Assembly (NCBI GenBank): GCA_001586195.1
Contig: CP014609.1
Location: forward strand, 284,001-348,000
Source of the DNA: Solibacillus silvestris
GTDB lineage: Bacteria; Bacillota; Bacilli; Bacillales_A; Planococcaceae
Direction: 5' to 3'
Length of the DNA: 64,000 bases
Shown: one piece after another, positions 10,298 through 18,588 of the stretch
Layout: every line of letters begins with the position of its first letter
How positions within the stretch are numbered: the first letter of the stretch is position 1
The notes under the pieces: model-generated
The model's input: only the letters and a program-made list of their open reading frames with translations
What the model was told of the DNA's origin: nothing
The model's database searches: none
Position numbers and translations under genes: made by a program

Positions 10298-10412
10298 TTG
10301 ACTTCTATTTCAGTTCCGTATAATCTTTTACTTGGGCTCCTTTAAAAAGGAGATTGACCGTATAAGTTATACGCTCCCCCTGCAAAATAGTGCAGGAGGA
10401 GCGTTTTTTATT
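10298..10412 (+). promoter_or_regulatory. pyrG promoter and CTP-sensing attenuator
   Basis: TTGACT (10298) and TATAAT (10319) precede GGGCTCC (10334). Bacillus pyrG transcripts begin with GGGC, and at low CTP polymerase adds extra G residues that pair with a pyrimidine run in the terminator and so prevent termination. Here the terminator stem CGCTCCCCCTGCA / TGCAGGAGGAGCG (10372-10404) with T6 follows. Its 5' arm holds CTCCCCCT, a good partner for poly-G. The GGG lies 10 bases after the -10, a little farther than usual. The mechanism is assigned by analogy. Confidence 0.7.
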
Positions 10413-10433
10413 TTTTCTGGCGTTTTTATCCCG

Positions 10434-10460
10434 CATTAACGGGTGGTAAGACTCCGCGGG
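10434..10460 (-). repeat. Dispersed repeat family C, copy 1
   Basis: TTTATCCCGCATTAACGGG followed by TGGTAAGACTCCGCGGG. Inverted relatives lie at 13431-13465 and 14918-14954. The core CCCGTTAATGCGGG can form a small hairpin. It lies in the untranslated pyrG leader. Confidence 0.7.
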
Positions 10461-10547
10461 AGATCAACTCCCCGTAAAATCCAGATTGGTTCAACTAATA
10501 ATCCGAGGGGATGAGCTAAAATCTCCAATGATTGGTAGTTTCACTTT

Positions 10548-10598
10548 ATTAGAAAAACATTCCCTTGCATTTAGGAAGCAATAGAATGTTTTTCTAAT
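10548..10598 (+). other. Perfect 15-bp hairpin just before the pyrG ribosome site
   Basis: ATTAGAAAAACATTC (10548-10562) and GAATGTTTTTCTAAT (10584-10598) are perfect inverted repeats around a 21-base loop. The ribosome site AAGGAGG begins 12 bases later. It may act as a second control or stability element. Confidence 0.75.
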
Positions 10599-10624
10599 TT
10601 GTTTTAAAAGAAGGAGGAATTTGT

Positions 10625-12229
10625 ATGACAAAGTATATTTTCGTAACAGGTGGGGTAGTTTCATCACTTGGTAAAGGGATTGTAGCAGCATCATTAGGTC
10701 GTTTATTAAAAAATCGTGGATTGGAAGTAACAATTCAAAAATTTGATCCATATTTAAATATTGATCCAGGTACAATGAGCCCTTACCAGCATGGTGAAGT
10801 ATTCGTTACAGATGATGGTGCAGAAGCGGACTTAGACTTAGGTCACTATGAGCGATTCATTGATATTAATCTTGGTAAACACTCAACTGTTACTTCAGGT
10901 AAAGTATATCAATCGGTACTAAATAAAGAGCGCCGCGGTGATTACAATGGTGGTACAGTTCAAGTAATTCCTCACGTAACAAATGAAATTAAAGATCGTG
11001 TACAACGTGCTGGCCGTGAAACTTCTGCTGATGTTGTTATTACGGAAATCGGTGGTACAGTAGGTGACTTTGAATCACTTTCATTCCTTGAAGCGATTCG
11101 TCAAATGCGCCGTGATTTAGGCCATGAAAATGTAATGTACATTCACTGTACATTAATGCCTTATATTGCAGCTGCTGGTGAAATGAAAACAAAACCGACA
11201 CAGCACTCTGTTAAAGAGTTACGTTCATTAGGTATTCAGCCAAATATTATCGTATTACGTACAGAACAACCAGTGCCGCAGGACATGAAAGAAAAAATCG
11301 CGTTATTCTGTGACGTAAAACCTTCTGATATTATCGAATCACGTGATGCAGAACATTTATACGAAGTTCCATTAAATCTTCATGCACAAGGCTTTGACCA
11401 AATCGTTCTTGATCATTTCGGTATTACAGCGCCGAAAGCAGATATGACAGATTGGAAAGAGCTTGTACATTTAGTGAAAAACTTGGAGCACAAAACACGT
11501 ATCGCTTTAGTAGGGAAATACGTAGAATTGCAAGATGCTTATATTTCAGTTGTTGAAGCATTAAAACATGCAGGTTATGTATACAATTCGGATATCGAAA
11601 TCGACTGGATCAATGCTGAGCATGTTACAGCTGAAAATGTTGATGAGTTGTTAGGACAAGCAGACGGTATTTTAGTACCAGGTGGTTTCGGCGACCGTGG
11701 TGTTGAAGGGAAAATCGAATCTATCCGTTATGCACGTGAAAACGATGTACCGTTCTTCGGTATTTGCCTAGGTATGCAAATGGCGACAGTAGAATTTGCT
11801 CGTAATGTTATGGGCTTGGAAGGCGCACATTCAACAGAACTGGACAAAAACACGAAGTATCCGATTATCGATTTCTTGCCAGATCAAACAGAAGATACAG
11901 ATATCGGCGGAACATTACGTCTTGGTTTATATCCATGTAAATTAAAAGAAGGATCTCGTGCACGCGCGGCTTACAATGGTGAAGAGTTAGTATACGAACG
12001 TCACCGTCACCGTTACGAGTTCAACAATGAATTCCGTGAAGCAATGGAAGCGGAAGGTATGGTATTCTCAGGATTATCTCCTAACAACAAATTAGTAGAA
12101 ATTGTTGAACTACCAGAGAAGAAATTCTTTGTTGCGGGTCAGTTCCACCCGGAATTAATTTCACGACCACAACGTCCACAACCATTATTCCGTGAGTTTG
12201 TTGGCGCAGCATTTAATAATAAAAAATAA
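10625..12229 (+). CDS. pyrG: CTP synthase
   Basis: Makes CTP from UTP, ATP and glutamine. The amidoligase domain occupies residues 1 to about 265 (starting [17 protein letters not shown], with [11 protein letters not shown]). The class I glutamine amidotransferase domain fills the rest, with the nucleophile cysteine in [11 protein letters not shown] and the His-Glu pair in [11 protein letters not shown]. Length is 534 residues, as usual. A strong AAGGAGG ribosome site precedes the ATG. The long upstream leader carries a terminator of the type used in Bacillus for CTP-dependent attenuation, plus a second perfect hairpin, so expression is probably controlled after transcription starts. Confidence 0.97.
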   Translation: MTKYIFVTGGVVSSLGKGIVAASLGRLLKNRGLEVTIQKFDPYLNIDPGTMSPYQHGEVFVTDDGAEADLDLGHYERFIDINLGKHSTVTSGKVYQSVLNKERRGDYNGGTVQVIPHVTNEIKDRVQRAGRETSADVVITEIGGTVGDFESLSFLEAIRQMRRDLGHENVMYIHCTLMPYIAAAGEMKTKPTQHSVKELRSLGIQPNIIVLRTEQPVPQDMKEKIALFCDVKPSDIIESRDAEHLYEVPLNLHAQGFDQIVLDHFGITAPKADMTDWKELVHLVKNLEHKTRIALVGKYVELQDAYISVVEALKHAGYVYNSDIEIDWINAEHVTAENVDELLGQADGILVPGGFGDRGVEGKIESIRYARENDVPFFGICLGMQMATVEFARNVMGLEGAHSTELDKNTKYPIIDFLPDQTEDTDIGGTLRLGLYPCKLKEGSRARAAYNGEELVYERHRHRYEFNNEFREAMEAEGMVFSGLSPNNKLVEIVELPEKKFFVAGQFHPELISRPQRPQPLFREFVGAAFNNKK

Positions 12230-12260
12230 AGAGTTGGGGCAAAAGCAGTTCCAAAATTAA

Positions 12261-12302
12261 AAGCAGCTCAATTTTACGATAGTAAAGTTTGAGCTGCTTA
12301 AT
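12261..12302 (+). terminator. pyrG terminator
   Basis: AAGCAGCTCAA pairs with TTGAGCTGCTT around a 17-base loop and is followed by an AT-rich stretch, 31 bp after the stop codon. Confidence 0.7.
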
Positions 12303-12321
12303 TTGTATACATACTTTGTAT

Positions 12322-12480
12322 CCGTTGTTCTCCGTTACGGCGGACGCTTTTCTGGGGGCACGAGGCCAACACGATGTTGGTCACAAAAGCGTTGCCACAG
12401 GACGTGGCGCTCCTAGCTTTTGTTTCGAGTCTCTCTCACGTGCTTGTCCCCCTGGGAGTCGCCGTCTTCACTCCGAACAA
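12322..12480 (-). repeat. Dispersed intergenic repeat, family A, copy 2 (inverted)
   Basis: The reverse complement of the element at 3885-4032, sharing CCAACACGATGTTGG, the region around GCCACAGGACGTGGCG and flanking GCTTTTG segments. It fills the space between the convergent pyrG and DUF2529 genes. A 94-codon open frame across it is not a gene. Confidence 0.85.
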
Positions 12481-12574
12481 CTAATTTTCCTTCTATATCA
12501 AAGAAAGGCGCATATAAATTCAAAAATACAAAAGACGACCCCCACACCAGTATGGATTAAGAGTCGCCAATAAT

Positions 12575-13147
12575 TTATGCGAATGGTGATGGATGGCCGT
12601 CCATTAATTCGTCATCCTCTTCATCATCGTCTACGAGCATTTCATCGAATTCCATCTTAATCGCTTCATAAATATATAAAGCTGCTATAAGATGCGGAAA
12701 AACGATGCGTTCGCCGAGCTTTGTCGGATGCGGTAAAATGCCGCCACGCACTTTTAATGAAATATACGTATAAGCAAGGTTGCTTAACGGATTGTCGTCA
12801 CTGGCCGCTTCACTTGCGACAGCCGCAAATGGAATGAATTCTGCATGCAGTTGCTGTGCGAGCTTTAATGTTTGTTCATCTGTAGCATGACGCGTAAAAA
12901 TAATCACACGGTCAGCAGGCATTAGTTCGACCTCTTCTGTATAACGTGCAAATTTAGTGAATGTACCTGCACCAAGCTCTGCATTTATCGCAACAGCTTC
13001 CATTTCACCAAATGCCGCAAAGTAAATTGTTCCTTGTCCGATTGCTGCCTGTGCCAATAATCGTGCAGTTTCCTCAATTGATTCTTCTTCAGTTTGCTGT
13101 ATGCGCTGTAGAAGGCCTGTTAATTGCGTAGTTAAAATTTTAGACAT
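12575..13147 (-). CDS. DUF2529 family protein (YwjG-like)
   Basis: A 190-residue protein between pyrG and spo0F on the opposite strand. Bacillus subtilis has ywjG, a DUF2529 protein, at this position, and the sequence resembles it. It looks like a SIS-type alpha/beta sugar-isomerase-related fold: an N-terminal helix, then GTIYFAAFGEME, a central DRVIIFTRHATDEQ and LAYTYISLKVRGGILPH. The C-terminus is a short acidic stretch. No catalytic role is established for the family. Transcription converges with pyrG. Confidence 0.82.
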   Translation of the reverse strand: MSKILTTQLTGLLQRIQQTEEESIEETARLLAQAAIGQGTIYFAAFGEMEAVAINAELGAGTFTKFARYTEEVELMPADRVIIFTRHATDEQTLKLAQQLHAEFIPFAAVASEAASDDNPLSNLAYTYISLKVRGGILPHPTKLGERIVFPHLIAALYIYEAIKMEFDEMLVDDDEEDDELMDGHPSPFA

Positions 13148-13299
13148 ATTTACACCTCAAAGTTATTATAAAATTGTGCACATAAAAAAGCAAAAGCACA
13201 AACTCTCTCTATAAAAGAGGGGAAATCAATTTAGTAATAGAATGTAACTTATATAAAGTGAAACTTCAATCAGTGGGGTTTTCTTGCCCACTGATTAGA

Positions 13300-13467
13300 A
13301 GGAACACAAGCTAAAACCGTCACGTCCTGTGACAATGCTTGTGTGACCAACATCGTGTTGGCCTGAACCGATCGGGCATTTAGGGGTAGTTGAGCTACCG
13401 CCTATCCTTTTCGCCCTTGAGAAGTCTAGAGGCGGAAGTCTTACTACCCGTTAATGCGGGATAAATT
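13300..13467 (+). repeat. Composite of dispersed repeat families A (copy 3, short) and C (copy 2)
   Basis: The first half (13300-13372) repeats family A: GCTAAAACCGTCACGTCCTG, a GTGTGACCAACATCG stretch and GTTGGCCT. The last part (13431-13465) is family C with TACTACCCGTTAATGCGGG. It occupies most of the 342-bp gap between DUF2529 and spo0F; a small hairpin CAGTGGG/CCCACTG lies at 13271-13294. Finding two families joined suggests they can act as parts of one larger unit. Confidence 0.75.
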
Positions 13468-13489
13468 ATTATTGTAATGGGGGATCACA

Positions 13490-13861
13490 TTGAAGGGGAT
13501 ACTAATAGTAGATGATCAGCAGGGGATAAGGATGCTTCTAAATGAAGTGTTTAAAAAAGAAGGATTTACGACTTATTTAGCGGCAAACGGTTTTGATGCA
13601 ATAAAAATTGCACAGGAAAATGAGCTCGATTGTGTTCTACTGGATATGAAAATACCCGGAATGGACGGTCTGGAAATTTTAGCACGTTTGAAAGAAGAAC
13701 ACCCGGAGCTGCCTGTAATGATGATGACTGCTTATGTTGAACAGCATATGATGGACACTGCAAACGAATTAGGTGTGTTGAAATACTTTACAAAACCTTT
13801 TAATATTTTTGAAGTACGTGATGAAGTTAATAAACTAGTAGAAAAGGCTGAAAAAATATAA
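13490..13861 (+). CDS. spo0F: Sporulation phosphorelay response regulator Spo0F
   Basis: A single-domain receiver that takes phosphate from sporulation kinases and passes it to Spo0B and on to Spo0A. It has 123 residues and no output domain. The acidic pocket is Asp8-Asp9, the phosphorylation site is Asp52 in LLDMKIPGMDG, the conserved threonine is Thr80 in MMTAY and the lysine is Lys102 in TKPF. The start is a TTG at 13490 with GGGGGAT upstream. Position between the ywjG homologue and fbaA is the same as in Bacillus subtilis. This supports the Spo0F call over a generic CheY-like protein. Confidence 0.93.
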   Translation: MKGILIVDDQQGIRMLLNEVFKKEGFTTYLAANGFDAIKIAQENELDCVLLDMKIPGMDGLEILARLKEEHPELPVMMMTAYVEQHMMDTANELGVLKYFTKPFNIFEVRDEVNKLVEKAEKI

Positions 13862-13875
13862 ATGAAACAGGCGAG

Positions 13876-13903
13876 CAGGCAGTAGCGCATACTGTCTGTT
13901 TTT
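13876..13903 (+). terminator. spo0F terminator
   Basis: CAGGCAGTA pairs with TACTGTCTG around GCGCA, followed by T5, 15 bp after the stop codon. Confidence 0.8.
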
Positions 13904-14048
13904 GTTATGATTAATCTAAATGTTTTTGTCAATTCATGTGATTTTGCATAGAATAGACGATGAAAAAAATACTTAAAAAAAGCATTTTGCGCAAACTATG
14001 TTTTTCTAGCAGCAAACTATTTATGTATCTTCGAGGAGGATTTTAATA

Positions 14049-14903
14049 ATGGCATTAGTTTCAATGAAAGAAATGTTAATTAAAGCAAAAGCGGAAGGTT
14101 ATGCAGTAGGTCAATTCAATATTAACAATTTAGAATGGACGCAAGCCATTTTACAAGCAGCAGAAGAAGAAAAGTCACCAGTAATTCTAGGTGTTTCTGA
14201 AGGTGCCGGAAAATATATGGGCGGTTTCATTGCTGTTGTAAAAATGGTTGAAGGTTTAATGGAAAGCTACAAAACAACTGTTCCAGTAGCAATTCATTTA
14301 GATCATGGTTCAAGCTTCGATAAATGTAAAGAAGCGATCGATGCTGGTTTTACTTCTGTAATGATTGACGCTTCACATCATCCATTCGAAGAAAATATCC
14401 AAACGACTAAAGAAGTTGTCGACTATGCGCATGCAAAAGGCGTATCTGTTGAAGCAGAACTTGGTACTGTAGGCGGCGAGGAAGACGGTGTCATTGGTGG
14501 CATTATGTACGCAAACCCGCAAGAATGTAAAACATTAGTTGAAGCTACAGGTATCGACTGTTTAGCTCCAGCATTAGGTTCAGTTCACGGTCCTTACAAA
14601 GGCGAACCAAACTTAGGATTTGCTGAAATGGAAGAAATCTCAACATTAACAGATGTTCCGTTAGTATTACATGGTGGAACAGGTATTCCGACAAAAGATA
14701 TTCAACGTTCAATTTCTTTAGGGACAGCAAAAATTAATGTAAACACAGAAAACCAAATCTCGGCAACGAAAGTAATCCGTGAGTTTTTAGAAAATGATAA
14801 GAAAACATATGATCCACGTAAATATTTAGGTCCAGCTCGTGAAGCGATTAAAGCGACAGTAATCGGTAAAATGCGCGAATTCGGCAGCTCTGGAAAAGCC
14901 TAA
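14049..14903 (+). CDS. fbaA: Class II fructose-bisphosphate aldolase
   Basis: Zinc-dependent aldolase that splits fructose-1,6-bisphosphate in glycolysis and works in reverse in gluconeogenesis. Metal and substrate motifs are visible: HLDHGSSF near residue 80, [35 protein letters not shown] and VLHGGTGIP near residue 208. It has 284 residues, normal for the Bacillus type. A strong GAGGAGG site precedes the ATG. Two hairpins follow before the transaldolase gene, so the two sugar-phosphate genes are linked through an attenuated read-through. Confidence 0.96.
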   Translation: MALVSMKEMLIKAKAEGYAVGQFNINNLEWTQAILQAAEEEKSPVILGVSEGAGKYMGGFIAVVKMVEGLMESYKTTVPVAIHLDHGSSFDKCKEAIDAGFTSVMIDASHHPFEENIQTTKEVVDYAHAKGVSVEAELGTVGGEEDGVIGGIMYANPQECKTLVEATGIDCLAPALGSVHGPYKGEPNLGFAEMEEISTLTDVPLVLHGGTGIPTKDIQRSISLGTAKINVNTENQISATKVIREFLENDKKTYDPRKYLGPAREAIKATVIGKMREFGSSGKA

Positions 14904-14917
14904 GCTTCTTGAGTTTA

Positions 14918-14954
14918 GAGGCAGAGTTTTTACCACCCGTTAAAGCGGGATAAA
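14918..14954 (+). repeat. Dispersed repeat family C, copy 3
   Basis: GAGGCAGAGTTTTTACCACC followed by CGTTAAAGCGGGATAAA, matching 13431-13465 and the inverse of 10434-10460, placed 15 bp after the fbaA stop. Confidence 0.7.
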
Positions 14955-14960
14955 TGAATC

Positions 14961-15058
14961 CACAAAAGAAAAGTGCACAAACTATGCGTACTTTTCTTTG
15001 TGAACACGTGTTTTTCAACATAAGACATCTCGTTCACAAATGAGCGAGATGTGTTTTT
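14961..15058 (+). terminator. Tandem terminators between fbaA and the transaldolase gene
   Basis: First hairpin: AAAGAAAAGTGC with GTACTTTTCTTT (14961-15002). Second: ACATCTCG (15025-15032) with CGAGATGT (15045-15052) and then a T run. Only 30 bases remain before the transaldolase ATG, too few for a normal promoter, so read-through control is possible. Confidence 0.8.
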
Positions 15059-15088
15059 ATAATCAAATGTAAATCGGAGGCTATTATA

Positions 15089-15739
15089 ATGAAATTTTTT
15101 ATCGATACAGCAAACTTTGACGAAATTAAAGAAGCATACTCTTGGGGGATTCTTTCAGGTGTAACGACGAACCCATCATTAGTTGCAAAGGAATCAGGCG
15201 TGAATTTCCACGACCGCTTACGTGAAATTGCTGAGTTAGTAAACGGCTCGGTTTCTGGTGAAGTTATTTCTTTAGACGCAGAAGGAATGATTCGTGAAGG
15301 GGAAGAATTGGCTGCGATTCACCCGAATATTACTGTAAAACTTCCAATGACACCAGAAGGATTAAAAGCATGTAAACACTTCTCTGAAAAAGGCATCAAA
15401 ACGAACGTGACATTAATTTTCTCTGCAAACCAAGCATTGATGGCGGCACGTGCAGGCGCATCTTATGTCTCTCCATTCTTAGGACGTCTAGATGATATTG
15501 GTCAAGATGGCGTAGAATTAATCCGTGAAATTGCTGAAATGTTTGCTATCCACGAAATTGAAACGGAAATTATTGCCGCATCTATTCGTCACCCGCAACA
15601 TATTACGCAAGCTGCATTAGCTGGCGCACATATTGCAACAACTCCATACAAAGTTTTACAGCAACTGTTTAATCATCCATTAACAGACAAGGGAATTGAA
15701 GGATTTTTAGCGGATTGGGCAAAGCGAGAAGGGAAATAA
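15089..15739 (+). CDS. Transaldolase-like protein (small TalB/FSA type)
   Basis: A 216-residue single-domain aldolase of the compact transaldolase / fructose-6-phosphate aldolase family, equivalent in position to Bacillus ywjH. It begins [19 protein letters not shown], has GVTTNPSL, the Schiff-base lysine in [14 protein letters not shown] near residue 84, and [13 protein letters not shown]. It transfers dihydroxyacetone units in the non-oxidative pentose phosphate pathway. The compact size cannot distinguish transaldolase from FSA activity. A GGAGG site precedes the ATG, and a terminator hairpin ends only 31 bases upstream. Confidence 0.93.
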   Translation: MKFFIDTANFDEIKEAYSWGILSGVTTNPSLVAKESGVNFHDRLREIAELVNGSVSGEVISLDAEGMIREGEELAAIHPNITVKLPMTPEGLKACKHFSEKGIKTNVTLIFSANQALMAARAGASYVSPFLGRLDDIGQDGVELIREIAEMFAIHEIETEIIAASIRHPQHITQAALAGAHIATTPYKVLQQLFNHPLTDKGIEGFLADWAKREGK

Positions 15740-15770
15740 TAAGAATAACTCACAGCAGTTGACTTATTAT

Positions 15771-15792
15771 CAATTACGCCTCGGCGTAATTG
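15771..15792. repeat. 22-bp palindrome, dispersed family B, copy 2
   Basis: CAATTACGCC and GGCGTAATTG flank TC: a perfect 10-bp stem. It matches 9634-9655 and is followed by GTGTCCAGATTTTTTTGAG. The next 100 bp hold another GC-richer inverted element, CAGTCAGCC...AGGCTGACTTCC, with CGTCGCCGTG-type arms. Confidence 0.75.
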
Positions 15793-15919
15793 TGTCCAGA
15801 TTTTTTTGAGTTTAGGCCTACAGGACGTGGGTCAGTCAGCCGTTGTCGCACGGCGACGTTTTTAGGCTGACTTCCTCATTAAAACATCCTTTAAAAAATC
15901 TGTGACATCTGCCAGAAAC

Positions 15920-15967
15920 TCATCTTCATTCAGCAGATGTCCGTAGACTTCTGCTGAATGAAGATGA
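15920..15967 (+). other. Perfect 18-bp hairpin before murA2
   Basis: TCATCTTCATTCAGCAGA (15920-15937) and TCTGCTGAATGAAGATGA (15950-15967) form a perfect stem around a 12-base loop. The ribosome site AAGGGAG begins 14 bases later. No T run follows, so it is not a classic terminator and may be an mRNA leader element. Confidence 0.8.
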
Positions 15968-15997
15968 AATTTGTCCAATCGTAAGGGAGAACACAAA

Positions 15998-17275
15998 ATG
16001 GATGTTTATAAAATTCAGGGCGGAAATCGTCTAAAAGGTAAAATAACCGTTAGCGGTGCAAAAAATAGCGCAGTTGCTTTAATTCCTGCATCAATTTTGG
16101 CAGATTCTTCCGTTACCATTGGGGGAATTCCAGAAATTTCAGATGCATGGACGTTAAAAGCACTTCTAGAAGAAATTGGCGGAGAAGTAACATTCGAAAA
16201 TGGCAAGATGACGATTGATCCATCAAAAATGGTTGCGATGCCGCTGCCAAACGGCAATGTAAAAAAATTGCGTGCTTCCTACTATATGATGGGTGCCATG
16301 CTGGGACGTTTTAAACAAGCGGTAATCGGCATGCCAGGCGGGTGTTTTTTAGGGCCACGTCCAATCGATCAACATATTAAAGGTTTTGAAGCTTTAGGAG
16401 CAAAAGTAACAAATGAGCACGGTGCGATTTACTTACGCGCAGATGAATTAATTGGTGCGAAAATTTATCTGGATGTTGCAAGTGTCGGCGCAACAATTAA
16501 TATTATGCTGGCAGCAGTGCGGGCAAAAGGGAAAACTACAATCGAGAATGCAGCGAAAGAGCCTGAGATTATTGATGTTGCGACACTTTTAACAAATATG
16601 GGTGCCAATATTAAAGGCGCAGGAACGAGCGTTATCCGTATTGAAGGTGTCGATGAGCTAAAAGGTACGAAACATACAATTATACCGGATCGAATTGAAG
16701 CAGCTACATTTATGATTATGGCTGCAGCGATTGGTGATGGTGTACTTGTCGATAATGTCATTCCGCTTCACATGGAAGCCGTAACAGCTAAACTTCGCGA
16801 AATGGGTGTAACTGTGGAAGAGAATGAGGAAAGCATCTACATCTCAAAGCAAAAGAACCTGCAGGCGGTTGATGTAAAAACACTGGTCTATCCAGGATTC
16901 CCGACTGATGTTCAACAGCCTTTATCTGTTTTAATGACGCAGGCGGAAGGGACATCGATGATTACAGATACAATTTATTCTGCCCGATTCAAGCATATAG
17001 ACGAACTGCGACGTATGAGTGCAAAAGCCCGTGTTGAAGGCAATACGGCCATCATTCAAGGACCTGCATCTTTGGAAGGATCCACGGTAACGGCAACAGA
17101 TTTACGCGCGGGTGCTGCATTAGTATTGGCTGGACTTATCGCAAAAGGTGAAACAGAAATTCACGATATCTACCATATTGAACGCGGCTATAGTTCATTA
17201 ATTGAAAAGCTTTGTGCAATTGGTGCAAATATTCGTAAAGAGTCCATTGTCATTAAAACAAAGAATAATGCATAA
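15998..17275 (+). CDS. murA2: UDP-N-acetylglucosamine 1-carboxyvinyltransferase, second copy
   Basis: Catalyses the first committed step of peptidoglycan synthesis by adding enolpyruvate to UDP-GlcNAc. The start ATG at 15998 follows AAGGGAG. The protein has 425 residues with two repeated alpha/beta domains. It shows [18 protein letters not shown] at the N-terminus, the catalytic cysteine in [14 protein letters not shown], and [11 protein letters not shown]. Genomic position between transaldolase and glpX corresponds to Bacillus murAB (murZ). A second MurA is encoded at 41402-42703. The two differ at many positions, including the residue after the active-site Cys (Phe here, Ala there). A long perfect hairpin in the leader suggests separate control. 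Confidence 0.94.
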   Translation: MDVYKIQGGNRLKGKITVSGAKNSAVALIPASILADSSVTIGGIPEISDAWTLKALLEEIGGEVTFENGKMTIDPSKMVAMPLPNGNVKKLRASYYMMGAMLGRFKQAVIGMPGGCFLGPRPIDQHIKGFEALGAKVTNEHGAIYLRADELIGAKIYLDVASVGATINIMLAAVRAKGKTTIENAAKEPEIIDVATLLTNMGANIKGAGTSVIRIEGVDELKGTKHTIIPDRIEAATFMIMAAAIGDGVLVDNVIPLHMEAVTAKLREMGVTVEENEESIYISKQKNLQAVDVKTLVYPGFPTDVQQPLSVLMTQAEGTSMITDTIYSARFKHIDELRRMSAKARVEGNTAIIQGPASLEGSTVTATDLRAGAALVLAGLIAKGETEIHDIYHIERGYSSLIEKLCAIGANIRKESIVIKTKNNA

Positions 17276-17395
17276 ATTTGCTATAATTCGTGATCCGAAT
17301 CGCGCAACGATGAGAGTATGATAATATATATTTGGGTAATAAAAATATGTTAGTTCATAATACAATTCAAAAAAGCAGTTAATTTAGGCTGTTAA

Positions 17396-17413
17396 AATCG
17401 GTTTTAACCGATT
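17396..17413. promoter_or_regulatory. 18-bp palindrome upstream of glpX
   Basis: AATCGGTTTTAACCGATT, arms of 8 bp with a TT centre, ends 3 bases before the ribosome site CAGGAGG. Such a compact palindrome could be a repressor operator or an mRNA hairpin. No regulator is identified. Confidence 0.5.
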
Positions 17414-17431
17414 ACAGGAGGCAAACACAAA

Positions 17432-18397
17432 ATGGAACGTAGTTTATCAATGGAAGTAGTACGTGTAACAGAAGCAGCAGCGATTGCATCAGCGAAATGG
17501 ATGGGACGCGGACTTAAAAACGAAGCGGACGACGCAGCAACAACAGCGATGCGTGTTATGTTTGATACAATCCCAATGCATGCGACAGTTGTAATTGGTG
17601 AAGGAGAAATGGATGAGGCACCGATGCTTTATATCGGTGAAGAATTAGGGCTTCGAAATGGCGGACCTGAAGTTGATATTGCAGTAGATCCATTAGAAGG
17701 TACAAATATCGTAGCAAAAGGTACAAATGGCGCGATGACAGTACTGGCAATTGCAGACCGAGGCAATCTATTAAATGCGCCTGATATGTATATGGATAAA
17801 ATAGCTGTAGGGCCGGAAGCGGCAGGTAAAGTTGATATTAACGCTTCTGTTACGTACAACTTATTGCAAGTGGCAAAAGCAAAAAACAAAGATATTTCCG
17901 ATGTTGTAGCAACACTTTTAGACCGTCCACGTCATCAGCATATTGTCGATGAAATCCGTGAAGCCGGTGCACGTATTAAATTCATTCAAGACGGTGATGT
18001 AGGTGCAGCGATTAACACAGCATTCGATGAAACTGGTATCGATATTATGTTCGGTATGGGTGGTGCACCAGAAGGCGTTATTGCGGCAGTTGCGTTAAAA
18101 TGTTTAGGTGGCGATTTCCAAGCGAAACTAGTACCTGAAGATGAAGAACAGCTTGCTCGTTGCGTAAAAATGGGAGTCGACGTCGATAAAGTATTAATGA
18201 TGGAAGACCTAGTTAAAGGCGATGATGCTATTTTTGCAGCAACAGCTGTAACAGATTCGGAGCTTTTACGCGGTGTTCAATATAAAGGTTCCTATGCACT
18301 TACACATTCAGTTGTTATGCGTGCAAAAACAGGAACAGTACGCTTTATCGAAGGACGCCACAGCATTGATAAAAAACCAAAGTATGACCAAATTTAA
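17432..18397 (+). CDS. glpX: Class II fructose-1,6-bisphosphatase
   Basis: Gluconeogenic phosphatase of the GlpX / inositol-phosphatase-like fold, with 321 residues. Metal-binding motifs are visible: [15 protein letters not shown] near residue 57, AVDPLEGTN near residue 87 and the C-terminal [15 protein letters not shown]. The ATG follows CAGGAGG. It lies between murA2 and rho, the same place as Bacillus ywjI. It works against glycolytic flux together with the fbaA aldolase encoded 3 kb upstream. An 18-bp palindrome just before the ribosome site may govern expression. Confidence 0.95.
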   Translation: MERSLSMEVVRVTEAAAIASAKWMGRGLKNEADDAATTAMRVMFDTIPMHATVVIGEGEMDEAPMLYIGEELGLRNGGPEVDIAVDPLEGTNIVAKGTNGAMTVLAIADRGNLLNAPDMYMDKIAVGPEAAGKVDINASVTYNLLQVAKAKNKDISDVVATLLDRPRHQHIVDEIREAGARIKFIQDGDVGAAINTAFDETGIDIMFGMGGAPEGVIAAVALKCLGGDFQAKLVPEDEEQLARCVKMGVDVDKVLMMEDLVKGDDAIFAATAVTDSELLRGVQYKGSYALTHSVVMRAKTGTVRFIEGRHSIDKKPKYDQI

Positions 18398-18469
18398 CTT
18401 CCCGTATAATGTAAGTAGCCTCAGATAGAAAATGCCCATTTTCAAATTACTTACACTATAATATAATAA

Positions 18470-18497
18470 ATGCCCAGTGTAAAAACTGGGCATCTTT
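18470..18497 (+). terminator. glpX terminator
   Basis: ATGCCCAGT and ACTGGGCAT form a perfect 9-bp stem around GTAAAA, followed by CTTTC. It lies 73 bp after the stop codon. Confidence 0.65.
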
Positions 18498-18588
18498 CAA
18501 ATAAAGTGTAGTATACTTCTCTTACACAAATTCCTAAACATCTTTCAATAACTTAAAAAATTAAATTTTAATAGACTGGAGAAAACGT

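Noticed and set aside
12289-12573. 94-codon open frame between pyrG and DUF2529
   Set aside because: It runs through an inverted copy of dispersed repeat family A, has no ribosome site, and its product resembles no protein; the frame is an effect of GC-richer repeat DNA.
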